Assembly: GCF_016900655.1 (NCBI RefSeq)
Contig: NZ_JACJKH010000013.1
Coordinates: 31,689-95,688 of the forward strand
Reading direction: 5' to 3'
DNA length: 64,000 bases
Source: Drancourtella massiliensis
GTDB lineage: Bacteria; Bacillota; Clostridia; Lachnospirales; Lachnospiraceae
The notes under the pieces are model-generated. The model was not told the DNA's origin, did no database searches, and saw only the letters and a program-made list of their open reading frames with translations. Below, one piece after another: positions 26,854 through 33,332 of the stretch. How positions within the stretch are numbered: the stretch's first letter is position 1; every line of letters starts with the position of its first letter. Both the position numbers and the translations under genes were made by a program.

Positions 26854-27276
26854 TTACCGATTCAGTTCCTTATTAAGGGCAATCATCTTCAGCATCTGTC
26901 TGAAATCCTGATCGTTCTGAATCTGTATCCACGGGGTATAACCCAGGAATGCGAAAGGAATGTGTCTGGCAAGCCGGATAAATACGGTCCCTGCACTTTC
27001 CTTCTGATCAGACAGGTCGATTCGGAACATCTTCCGTTCCAGATCCCAGATAATCAGGCTGCCCTTCATATCCTTTCTGATATCATGGATTTCCGGCGTG
27101 ATGGTCTCTCCGGTTTTCTCGTCATGGACTTCCGGATAGACGAGAACCATGGTGTCATAGGGAATCGTCCGGCATACCAGCCCCTTCTCCGGGTCTCTTT
27201 CCCAGACCAGCAATTCCTTCTGGCCAAGCCTTACTTTTTCCGGTTTATATACCAGATTTCTGCTTCTTTTCTCCAT
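26854..27276 (-). CDS. Unknown 140-aa protein, first gene of the EPS/RiPP-like operon
   Basis: I do not recognise this protein. It is soluble, mixed charge, with no signal peptide or membrane helix. The middle reads CRTIPYDTMVLVYPEVHDEK and DMKGSLIIWDLERKMFRIDL; the C-terminus is FRQMLKMIALNKELNR. It is the first gene after the invertible promoter segment. ATG 27276 has AGGCGG 9 nt upstream and is preferred over ATG 27306. It does not look like the NusG-type antiterminator LoaP that sometimes heads such operons. A role in the PqqD/radical SAM module is possible from position only. Confidence 0.6.
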   Translation of the reverse strand: MEKRSRNLVYKPEKVRLGQKELLVWERDPEKGLVCRTIPYDTMVLVYPEVHDEKTGETITPEIHDIRKDMKGSLIIWDLERKMFRIDLSDQKESAGTVFIRLARHIPFAFLGYTPWIQIQNDQDFRQMLKMIALNKELNR

Positions 27277-27313
27277 CTCGCCATCCCGCCTGCTTTTCAT
27301 TTCCATGCATCCG

Positions 27314-27341
27314 TTACCACAGAATGGTTATTCCGTGGTAA
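27314..27341 (+). repeat. Left inverted repeat / recombinase core site
   Basis: The site is 28 bp built like a dif core: an 11-bp arm TTACCACAGAA, a 6-bp spacer TGGTTA, and an 11-bp arm that is the reverse complement of TTACCACGGAA. 27 bases (27315-27341) match the right repeat perfectly in inverted orientation. The arms are themselves an imperfect palindrome with one mismatch, which fits two recombinase monomers binding face to face. Confidence 0.88.
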
Positions 27342-27358
27342 CTGCCCTGCAAAACGGC

Positions 27359-27394
27359 AAAAAATAAGGGACTGTGCCATTTTGTCACAGCCCC
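27359..27394 (-). terminator. Leftward terminator inside the invertible segment
   Basis: On the minus strand, GGGGCTGTG and CACAGTCCC pair (one mismatch) around a 9-nt loop, followed by TTATTTTTT. It would stop transcripts entering the EPS operon from the recombinase side. In the flipped state it would move to 27511-27546 and point right, away from the operon. Confidence 0.72.
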
Positions 27395-27495
27395 GGAATG
27401 TCGATCTGTCCTTCTTTTTCAAAAAAATAGCGCAACATGCCTACGCCCGCTTTCCTGGAAAAAGCAAACGGGCTTCTTTGCATGCAAAAAAACTA

Positions 27496-27524
27496 TTGAC
27501 TTCTCTTCCCTACAATATTAAAAT
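27496..27524 (+). promoter_or_regulatory. Sigma-A promoter inside the invertible segment
   Basis: TTGACT at 27496-27501, a 17-bp spacer, and TAAAAT at 27519-27524. In the present orientation it points right, into the 3' end of the recombinase gene on the opposite strand. After inversion it would point left at the EPS operon. No comparable leftward promoter is visible between 27277 and 27594. Confidence 0.75.
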
Positions 27525-27563
27525 GAAACATGCTAGAGAAAAAATGTTTTGTTATGTATTTTT

Positions 27564-27591
27564 TTACCACGGAATAACCATTCTGTGGTAT
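27564..27591 (-). repeat. Right inverted repeat / recombinase core site
   Basis: This site has the same 11-6-11 architecture as the left site in opposite orientation. Positions 27564-27590 are the exact reverse complement of 27315-27341; only the outermost base differs. It lies 4 bp from the recombinase stop codon, a common arrangement for a recombinase and its own inversion site. Confidence 0.88.
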
Positions 27592-27594
27592 TTT

Positions 27595-28437
27595 TTATAC
27601 AATTAATCTCATTTTTTTGATAATGCGTTCCTGTTTGCGGATGCCTTCCGCCACATAAATCCTGGTGGTCTCAATGGAGGAGTGTCCGAGGATGTCTGCA
27701 AGGAGAGCGAGATTTTTTTCTACCGCGTAAAAGCAGCGGGCGAACAGATGCCTCAGGTTGTGTGGAAAGACCTTCGTTTTGTCTACCCCGGCCTCTTCAC
27801 AGATGGCTTTCATTTCATGGCAGATATTGCTCCGGTCCAGCGGTTTTCCGGTTCTTGTCTGAAAGATCGGTCCACTCTGAATGCCCTGATTGTTTACGTA
27901 GGTCCGCAGTTTCTTTTTCAGCTTCTTTGGCAGCAAAATGGTTCGGTCCTTCCCTTTCAGGTGAATCTGTACCCGGCCGCATTTCAGCGCCTCTACGGTG
28001 ATGAATCTCAGTTCACTGACCCGGATTCCGGTGCCGCAGATCGTCAGAATCACATAGTAAAGCCGAAGATTCGGGCGGTTCCTTGCTGCCATCAGCAGAC
28101 GTCTGTACTCCTGCTCGGAGAGTTCTCTTTCTTCATCGATAAATGCCTGTCTCTGAATCTTCAGGAGCTTTACCGTGCAGGTTTGACAGCCTGTAAATTC
28201 CAGATAGGAATTGACCGCAGAGAGCTTCGCGTTTACGGTCTTTGGCTGGTAGGATCGAATCAGCCTCTCCCGGTATTCGAGGATTTTCTGTTTTGAGACT
28301 TTTGCGCCGCCAAGAAAAGCGGATAAAATCTGAAGCTCTCTCATATACTTCTCAACGGTAGCCCGGCTTTTTTCTTCCTGAATCAGGAAGATTTCATACT
28401 CTTTCAATGACTTTTGCGTAATACGTTTCCCTTCCAT
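27595..28437 (-). CDS. Tyrosine-type site-specific recombinase (probable invertase of the adjacent promoter segment)
   Basis: A 280-aa XerC/D-like protein. The N-terminal SAM-like core-binding domain covers residues 10-90 and the catalytic domain 105-275. All expected catalytic residues are present: Arg139 (GTGIRVSEL), Lys161/163 (LKGKDR), His226 and Arg229 (PHNLRH), His252 (LGHSS) and nucleophile Tyr261 (RIYVAE). GGAAGG is 7 nt before ATG 28437, so a longer in-frame start at 28590 is rejected. Its stop lies 4 bp from an inverted repeat with dif-like structure, and no phage or plasmid genes are near, so DNA inversion is the likely job. Its own promoter is not clear. Confidence 0.9.
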   Translation of the reverse strand: MEGKRITQKSLKEYEIFLIQEEKSRATVEKYMRELQILSAFLGGAKVSKQKILEYRERLIRSYQPKTVNAKLSAVNSYLEFTGCQTCTVKLLKIQRQAFIDEERELSEQEYRRLLMAARNRPNLRLYYVILTICGTGIRVSELRFITVEALKCGRVQIHLKGKDRTILLPKKLKKKLRTYVNNQGIQSGPIFQTRTGKPLDRSNICHEMKAICEEAGVDKTKVFPHNLRHLFARCFYAVEKNLALLADILGHSSIETTRIYVAEGIRKQERIIKKMRLIV

Positions 28438-28522
28438 AAGTATTCCTTCCTTTTGTGTTTTCTCTTTAGTATCTTCAGCTCTGCCTTCCACTAATCCTGC
28501 CTTTGTAAATTTTGCTGTATAT

Positions 28523-28566
28523 AAAAAAAGACTGAATCTATCTCTGTTTTGGTTCAGTCTTTTTGC
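28523..28566. terminator. Bidirectional terminator between recombinase and DUF1576 gene
   Basis: AGACTGAA (28529-28536) pairs with TTCAGTCT (28553-28560), extended by flanking A and T runs. T tracts follow on both strands, stronger on plus. No plus-strand gene precedes it within more than 1 kb, so it appears to end the antisense transcript expected from the invertible promoter in its present orientation. Confidence 0.75.
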
Positions 28567-28582
28567 ATTTTTTTTATTTTTC

Positions 28583-28611
28583 TTTACCATATGGCTGATT
28601 TTCGATATAAT
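28583..28611 (+). promoter_or_regulatory. Promoter of the DUF1576 gene
   Basis: TTTACC at 28583-28588, a 17-bp spacer and a perfect TATAAT at 28606-28611, about 37 bp upstream of the ATG. Confidence 0.6.
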
Positions 28612-28647
28612 AAAGTTAATAATTACATCGAAGAAAGGATGCTCTAC

Positions 28648-29922
28648 ATGAAAAAAACGCTTTCGCGCCGCCAGAGTTATCTTCTGCTGGCAGTTTTTCC
28701 CGCCTATTTTATCATTGTGGGACTATTTATGCAGCCACCTTCGGAAATTCTTTCCGGTCTTTATTCGATTATCCGTGAGCCTGACTTCCTGATTACAGAC
28801 TATTTTGTGATTGGAGGCATTGGGGCTGCTTTTCTGAATGCCGGCCTGATTACGCTGCTTTTACTTCTTGTTCTTTACCTTCTGCATATGGAAATCGATG
28901 GTCATACTATCACCTCCTGCTGCCTGATCTTTGGCTTTTCCTTGTTTGGAAAAAATGTTGTCAATATCTGGACGATTCTCCTGGGTGTCTATTTGTATGC
29001 TCACTATCACAAGACTTCCATCCGGAATTATCTTTATGTCGGTCTTTACGGAACGAGCCTTTCCCCGATTATTACCCAGGTTATGCAGTTCGAAGGATTA
29101 TCATTGCCTGTCCGGGTCTTTTTAAGCTTTGCTATCGGTATCAGCATTGGTTTTGTTCTGCCTCCATTGTCTACCCATGTTCACTATGCTCATCAAGGTT
29201 ACTCTTTGTATAACGTCGGTTTTTCTTCCGGTATCATTGCGACAGTCATCATCTCTTTATTCAAATCCTTTGGAATTGAAGCAGAATCCCGGCTGATCTG
29301 GCATACAGGAAGTAATCTGGAGTTTTCCATCATTTTGGGGGCACTGTTCCTGATCATGATTTTATCTGCCTTTCTTCTGGACCGGAAGCAGCTGTTTGCT
29401 TCCTATAAAAAGATCCTGAAATGCAGCGGAATCTCAGGAACTGATTATCTGAAACAGGAAGGGAAAGCGCCTGTTCTTCTCAATATGGGAATCAACGGAT
29501 TTTTCGCCATGTTTCTTGTGCTGATTTTGGGCGGAGATCTCAACGGTCCGACCATCGGCGGTATTTTCACGATCGTCGGATTTTCTGCCACCGGGAAGCA
29601 CCTCTTTAATATTGCCCCGATCATGATCGGCGTTATTTTGGCCAGTGTAACAAAAGAGTGGAATATCAACGATCCGTCACCGATGCTTGCTCTTCTGTTT
29701 TCTACGACTCTTGCCCCGATCGCCGGGGAATTCGGGATTGTAGCCGGTCTCCTCGCCGGATTTCTTCAGTCTTCTGTAGCATTAAATGTTGGAATTCTTT
29801 ATGATAGTATGAATTTGTATAATAATGGATTTGCCGGAGGAATTGTAGCAATTTTCATGGTTCCGGTGATCCGTTCCATCCGCTCCAGAAGAGCGCGCGC
29901 AAAAGGCGACCTCTCTCTTTAG
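28648..29922 (+). CDS. DUF1576 domain-containing polytopic membrane protein
   Basis: A 424-aa protein with about ten transmembrane helices in two similar halves. Conserved-looking segments GKNVVNIWTILLGVYLYA and GKHLFNIAPIMIGVILASV, and LYNVGFSSGIIATVI with LYNNGFAGGIVAIFM, repeat between the halves and imply internal duplication. This matches the DUF1576 family of uncharacterised clostridial membrane proteins. ATG 28648 has AAAGGA 8 nt upstream. It is monocistronic, bounded by terminators on both sides. Transport is a reasonable guess from topology, but the substrate is unknown. Confidence 0.8.
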   Translation: MKKTLSRRQSYLLLAVFPAYFIIVGLFMQPPSEILSGLYSIIREPDFLITDYFVIGGIGAAFLNAGLITLLLLLVLYLLHMEIDGHTITSCCLIFGFSLFGKNVVNIWTILLGVYLYAHYHKTSIRNYLYVGLYGTSLSPIITQVMQFEGLSLPVRVFLSFAIGISIGFVLPPLSTHVHYAHQGYSLYNVGFSSGIIATVIISLFKSFGIEAESRLIWHTGSNLEFSIILGALFLIMILSAFLLDRKQLFASYKKILKCSGISGTDYLKQEGKAPVLLNMGINGFFAMFLVLILGGDLNGPTIGGIFTIVGFSATGKHLFNIAPIMIGVILASVTKEWNINDPSPMLALLFSTTLAPIAGEFGIVAGLLAGFLQSSVALNVGILYDSMNLYNNGFAGGIVAIFMVPVIRSIRSRRARAKGDLSL

Positions 29923-29932
29923 AGGCCGCCTT
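29903..29932. terminator. Convergent terminator, DUF1576 gene and pgsA-like gene
   Basis: GGCGACCTCT and AGAGGCCGCC form a 10-bp stem with one mismatch around a 6-nt loop. On the minus strand it is followed by TTTTG. The hairpin overlaps the plus-strand stop codon. Confidence 0.6.
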
Positions 29933-29934
29933 GC

Positions 29935-30495
29935 TTACCATTCCTTATGCATTTTTTGAAATTCCGGTATGTAGAGAATAAGTGTCAGAAACATGATCAC
30001 CATCTCAGCGAGAATAAAGAAATCTGCTGTTTGTCTGGGGATCCAGGGAAATACCACCAGCGCCAGAAGCAGTAGAAACAAGGTGGCAGTACATACTTTT
30101 CCAAACCATTTTGCCCCGTTTAGCTTCTGCCCGTGTTTCAGATTCCATGCTCCCATCACAGCCATAAATCCCTCCTTTATGATCATCAGAAGGATCAGGT
30201 AACGCATCAGGGGGTAACGGAATGCGAGACAGACAGCCACTGCCGCATGGGTCAGTTTGTCCGCCACAGGATCCAGAAATTTCCCGAATTCGGTAATCAT
30301 ATTGAAATGTCTTGCAACTTTCCCGTCCAGGAAATCAGTGATGGTGGAGATCAGGAGAATCGCCGCCGCCTGATATTCCTCCTGAATGGAATCCGCACGT
30401 AAGTATACAATACAAAATACCGGAATCAGCAGGATGCGGAAATATCCCATGCAGTTCGGTATCGATAACAGTTCTTTTTTTGAAAAATGCTTCAT
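29935..30495 (-). CDS. CDP-alcohol phosphatidyltransferase (PgsA-like)
   Basis: A 186-aa membrane protein with the CDP-alcohol phosphotransferase motif D-G-x2-A-R-x8-G-x3-D-x3-D complete in DFLDGKVARH and FGKFLDPVADK. It probably makes phosphatidylglycerol phosphate from CDP-diacylglycerol, or a related phospholipid. GGAGG precedes ATG 30495, so an upstream in-frame start at 30576 is rejected. It is transcribed divergently from the YkgJ gene. Confidence 0.85.
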   Translation of the reverse strand: MKHFSKKELLSIPNCMGYFRILLIPVFCIVYLRADSIQEEYQAAAILLISTITDFLDGKVARHFNMITEFGKFLDPVADKLTHAAVAVCLAFRYPLMRYLILLMIIKEGFMAVMGAWNLKHGQKLNGAKWFGKVCTATLFLLLLALVVFPWIPRQTADFFILAEMVIMFLTLILYIPEFQKMHKEW

Positions 30496-30512
30496 ATTCC
30501 CTCCGTTCTGGT

Positions 30513-30542
30513 TTGACAGGCCCCCTCTTCTTTGTTTAAAAT
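30513..30542 (+). promoter_or_regulatory. Promoter of the YkgJ-family gene
   Basis: A perfect TTGACA at 30513-30518, an 18-bp spacer and TAAAAT at 30537-30542, in the divergent intergenic region 38 bp before the ATG. Confidence 0.65.
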
Positions 30543-30579
30543 AGTGATAATACAATGACAGGCAACAAGGAGGCATTTT

Positions 30580-31245
30580 ATGCTGCGAAATATTGATCTA
30601 AATGAAATCTCTGACGGGAACCTCTATACTTCCAATGATCTGGTACGTGCCGACTGCGGCGGATGCCGCGGATGCTCGGACTGCTGTCAGGGAATGGGGG
30701 ATTCCATCATCCTTGACCCTTATGACATGGACCAGCTGTACCGTGGTACCGGTCTGAAGCCGGAGGAGCTTCTCCTTCGCGCTGCTGATCTTTCCGTTGT
30801 GGACGGCATCATTCTCCCGCATCTGAAGATGACCGGAGAACGGGACTGCTGCCCGTTTCTGTCCGGGGAGGGCCGATGCCGGATTCACGCATTCCGTCCC
30901 GGCTTCTGCCGGCTCTTTCCTCTTGGAAGACTGTATGAGGATGGTTCTTTTTCCTACTTTCTTCAGACGAAAGAATGTAAAAAGACCCACCGTTCCAAAA
31001 TCCGGATAAAAAAGTGGCTTGACATCCCGGATCTGCCTCGCTATGAAGACTATGTGTGCAGCTGGCACTACCTTCTGATGGATCTGCAGGCTCATATCGA
31101 GCGGGCAGGAGATGAATCCTATCAGAAACAGGTATCCATGTATGTGCTTCAGAACTTCTACCTGACCCCGTACCCGGAAGAAGGCTTTTATGAAGCGTTC
31201 CAGGAGCGGTACGAGACGTGTAAGAAGCTCTTTCACCTGGCATAA
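30580..31245 (+). CDS. YkgJ family cysteine-cluster protein
   Basis: A 221-aa soluble protein with the family hallmark CGGCRGCSDCC near residues 26-36. Further cysteines follow in DCCPFLSGEGRCRIHAFRPGFCRLFP, fitting the CxxCxxCC zinc/iron-chelating domain (PF03692). The molecular role of the family is not established; a metal or Fe-S site is likely. AAGGAGG is correctly placed before the ATG. It converges on dtd and shares a hairpin with it. Confidence 0.85.
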   Translation: MLRNIDLNEISDGNLYTSNDLVRADCGGCRGCSDCCQGMGDSIILDPYDMDQLYRGTGLKPEELLLRAADLSVVDGIILPHLKMTGERDCCPFLSGEGRCRIHAFRPGFCRLFPLGRLYEDGSFSYFLQTKECKKTHRSKIRIKKWLDIPDLPRYEDYVCSWHYLLMDLQAHIERAGDESYQKQVSMYVLQNFYLTPYPEEGFYEAFQERYETCKKLFHLA

Positions 31246-31273
31246 GACCAGCTTATGCCTTCAGGTCTTTTAC
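31239..31273. terminator. Hairpin between YkgJ gene and dtd
   Basis: GGCATAAG and CTTATGCC pair perfectly around 5 nt. An alternative AAGACC/GGTCTT stem followed by TTTT overlaps it. Either can serve the convergent stops at 31245 and 31270. Confidence 0.5.
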
Positions 31274-31716
31274 AGTTCTCTGGAATCCAGAACGATCGTA
31301 AACGGTCCGTCATTGATGAGGGAGACTTTCATATCTGCACCGAATCTCCCTCTTTCTACGACCGGTACCTGAGCCTTGCAGGACTCAATGATATATTCGT
31401 ACAGCTCCTCTGCCGCTTTTGGATCGCCGGACTCGATAAAGCTTGGCCGGTTTCCTTTCTTGCAGTTGGCATACAGGGTGAACTGGGAAATCAAAAGCAG
31501 ACTTCCTCCCACATCCGCCAGGGACAGGTTCGTCTTGCCATTTTCATCTTCAAAGATCCGCATTCCGATCAGCTTTTTTACCATCTTGTCCGCGGTCTCT
31601 TTCGTGTCTTCCTTTCCGACGCCGATCAGGACCATAAATCCTTTTCCGATACTTCCGATGGTTTCACCATCAACGGTTACCGAGCTCTCCAGAACTCTTT
31701 GAATTACAAATTTCAT
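31270..31716 (-). CDS. dtd: D-aminoacyl-tRNA deacylase
   Basis: A 148-aa protein of the usual Dtd length. [18 protein letters not shown] at the N-terminus, [20 protein letters not shown] (the SQFTLYA catalytic block) and [13 protein letters not shown] are the family signatures. It hydrolyses D-amino acids wrongly attached to tRNA. AAGGAG lies 8 nt before ATG 31716; the upstream in-frame start at 31773 is not supported. A possible TTGCAG-17-TAAGAT promoter lies upstream in the region shared with the divergent TtcA-like gene. Confidence 0.95.
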   Translation of the reverse strand: MKFVIQRVLESSVTVDGETIGSIGKGFMVLIGVGKEDTKETADKMVKKLIGMRIFEDENGKTNLSLADVGGSLLLISQFTLYANCKKGNRPSFIESGDPKAAEELYEYIIESCKAQVPVVERGRFGADMKVSLINDGPFTIVLDSREL

Positions 31717-31781
31717 CTTTTTCACTCCTTTTTTTCTCCTATCTATCTTACCGTTTTTTTGTCTGTTCTGCAAGAAATACC

Positions 31782-31810
31782 TTGTATTTCCGCAATAAAT
31801 AAGATATATT
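31782..31810 (+). promoter_or_regulatory. Promoter of the TtcA-like gene
   Basis: TTGTAT at 31782-31787, a 17-bp spacer and TATATT at 31805-31810, 37 bp before the start codon. Confidence 0.55.
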
Positions 31811-31847
31811 GATACAGTATGATGAAATTTGGAAATGAGGATGAGAC

Positions 31848-32597
31848 ATGAAATTACAGCAGCTGCTCAGCTTTACACGGAAAGCTGTGGACGAATACCA
31901 GATGATCGAAGCAGGAGACAAGATTGCCGTCGGAATTTCCGGAGGCAAGGACAGTCTGACACTTCTCTACGCGCTCGCCGGTCTGCGGCGTTTTTATCCG
32001 AAGCCGTTTGACCTGATTGCCATCACGGTGGACCTTGGCTATGAGAAGTTTCATACAGAGAAGATTGAGGCACTCTGCCAAGAGCTGGATGTGCCATACC
32101 ATGTAGTAAAAACGGATATTGCAAGGATTCTGTTTGAGGAACGCAAGGAAAGCAATCCATGTTCGCTCTGCGCCAAGATGCGCAAAGGCGCGCTCAATGA
32201 AGCAGTGAAGAAACTGGGCTGCAACAAGGTTGCCTACGCCCATCATAAGGATGATATTGTCGAGACGATGATTCTTTCTCTGATTTTTGAGGGACGGTTC
32301 CACTCTTTCTCTCCGAAATCCTATCTGGACCGTATGGATCTGACTGTTATCCGTCCAATGATGTATGTCAATGAAGCGGATGTCATCGGATTTCAGAGAA
32401 AATATGAGCTTCCTGTCGAAAAGAGCCGCTGTCCGGTGGACGGGCTGACAAAACGGCAGTATGCCAAAGATCTGATTCACCAGCTGGAGCTTGACCATCC
32501 GGGTGCAAAGCAGCGCATGTTTACCGCAATTATAAATGGAAATATTGAAGGCTGGCCGGTACGGCTGACAAGAGAGGAAGTAAAAAGCAGTTCTTAA
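31848..32597 (+). CDS. TtcA/TilS-family PP-loop tRNA-modifying ATPase
   Basis: A 249-aa N-type ATP pyrophosphatase with the PP-loop [12 protein letters not shown] near residue 28. [10 protein letters not shown] (CxxC) and a third cysteine in SRCPVDGLT fit an iron-sulphur cluster as in TtcA, which 2-thiolates cytidine 32 of t[17 protein letters not shown] is the second nucleotide-binding block. Substrate tRNAs are inferred from the family. GAGGA precedes the ATG. It converges on the cytidylate kinase-like gene, with overlapping ends. Confidence 0.85.
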   Translation: MKLQQLLSFTRKAVDEYQMIEAGDKIAVGISGGKDSLTLLYALAGLRRFYPKPFDLIAITVDLGYEKFHTEKIEALCQELDVPYHVVKTDIARILFEERKESNPCSLCAKMRKGALNEAVKKLGCNKVAYAHHKDDIVETMILSLIFEGRFHSFSPKSYLDRMDLTVIRPMMYVNEADVIGFQRKYELPVEKSRCPVDGLTKRQYAKDLIHQLELDHPGAKQRMFTAIINGNIEGWPVRLTREEVKSSS

Positions 32598-32611
32598 AGA
32601 ACTGCTTTTTT
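32582..32611. terminator. Bidirectional terminator overlapping both stop codons
   Basis: AAAAGCAGTTCTT pairs with AAGAACTGCTTTTTT across a short loop. Both strands end in T runs. The stem encodes the last codons of the TtcA-like gene on plus and of the kinase on minus. Confidence 0.85.
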
Positions 32612-33238
32612 CGTTGCTTCTTTGATTTTTACGATCTCTATGATCGCATCAACACATCCGTCGATGCCAAGCTTTCCGCTGTCAAGGCAGACATCATAGC
32701 TCTGAACCGCCGACCATTTCTTGTTAGTGTAATAGTTATAGTAGCTGCCGCGCTTTTTGTCCGTCTTGATAATCATTTCCTTCGCTTTCGCCTCTGTCAT
32801 GTCATACATCCGGCTGATTCGTTTGGCCCGCTTTGCTGTGTCCGCATGGATAAAGACAGACAGGACATTCCGGTAATCCTCCAGCGCATAGTCCGCGCAT
32901 CTTCCGATCAAAATGCAAGGTCCTTCTTCGGCAAGCTTTTTAATCGCGTCAAACTGTGCGAGGAAGATCTTATGGTTGATCGGCATGTCAGAGTAGCTCC
33001 CTGATTTATATCCGAGTGAATAGGTATCCATTACCAGAGAATAGAGAAAACTGCTTGTCGGCTTCTCATCGTGTGCCTTTAAAAGTTCCTCTGCAATTCC
33101 ACTGTCTTTGGATGCACGATCCAGCATTTCTTTATCATAAAATGGGATCTCCAGCTTCTCGGAAAGACGCTCGCCGATCTCGTGTCCACCGCTGCCAAAC
33201 TCTCTCCCGATTGTAATAATTGTATTTGTTTTTGACAT
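32594..33238 (-). CDS. Cytidylate kinase-like family protein
   Basis: A 214-aa P-loop kinase beginning MSKTNTIITIGREFGSGGHE, with GREFGSGGHEIGERLS as the nucleotide-binding loop typical of the cytidylate kinase-like family (PF13189). The RADTAKRAKRI-like basic segment (HADTAKRAKRISRMYD) is the lid region. It differs from housekeeping Cmk, and its substrate is not known. AAAGGAG lies 10 nt before ATG 33238, preferred over upstream starts to 33247. It converges with the TtcA-like gene. Confidence 0.82.
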   Translation of the reverse strand: MSKTNTIITIGREFGSGGHEIGERLSEKLEIPFYDKEMLDRASKDSGIAEELLKAHDEKPTSSFLYSLVMDTYSLGYKSGSYSDMPINHKIFLAQFDAIKKLAEEGPCILIGRCADYALEDYRNVLSVFIHADTAKRAKRISRMYDMTEAKAKEMIIKTDKKRGSYYNYYTNKKWSAVQSYDVCLDSGKLGIDGCVDAIIEIVKIKEATKKAVL

Positions 33239-33287
33239 ATACATCACGCTCCTTTAACCAGTCAGCTGTCAAGCTATCGATAGGACT

Positions 33288-33316
33288 ATTATATATCAAA
33301 TTGAGCAAAATGTATA
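33288..33316 (-). promoter_or_regulatory. Promoter of the cytidylate kinase-like gene
   Basis: On the minus strand, TATACA (33316-33311), a 17-bp spacer and a perfect TATAAT (33293-33288), about 50 bp before the start. Confidence 0.55.
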
Positions 33317-33332
33317 TAACTTTACCAAAAAT

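Larger units (their letters stand above)
27277..27594. promoter_or_regulatory. Invertible promoter segment between EPS operon and recombinase gene
   Basis: This 318-bp gene-free stretch is bounded by perfect 27-bp inverted repeats. It contains a near-consensus promoter on the plus strand (27496-27524) and an intrinsic terminator on the minus strand (27359-27394). The tyrosine recombinase stop codon is 4 bp from the right repeat. In the orientation sequenced, the promoter fires away from the EPS operon and the terminator blocks leftward read-through into it, so this is the OFF state. Reflection about 27452.5 puts the -10 at 27381-27386 on the minus strand, about 100 nt upstream of the first gene. 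Confidence 0.87.

Noticed and set aside
22404..27276. Lasso peptide cluster
   Set aside because: HprK-like and PqqD-like genes occur in some lasso loci, but there is no asparagine-synthetase-like cyclase or transglutaminase-type protease here.
27445..27473. Second hairpin (GCCCG/CGGGC) inside the invertible segment as a terminator
   Set aside because: The inner stem has several mismatches and only TTCTTT follows; too weak to list as a feature.
27595..28437. Recombinase as sign of a prophage or integrative element
   Set aside because: No phage, conjugation or excisionase genes and no tRNA target nearby; the flanking inverted sites fit a local inversion system better.
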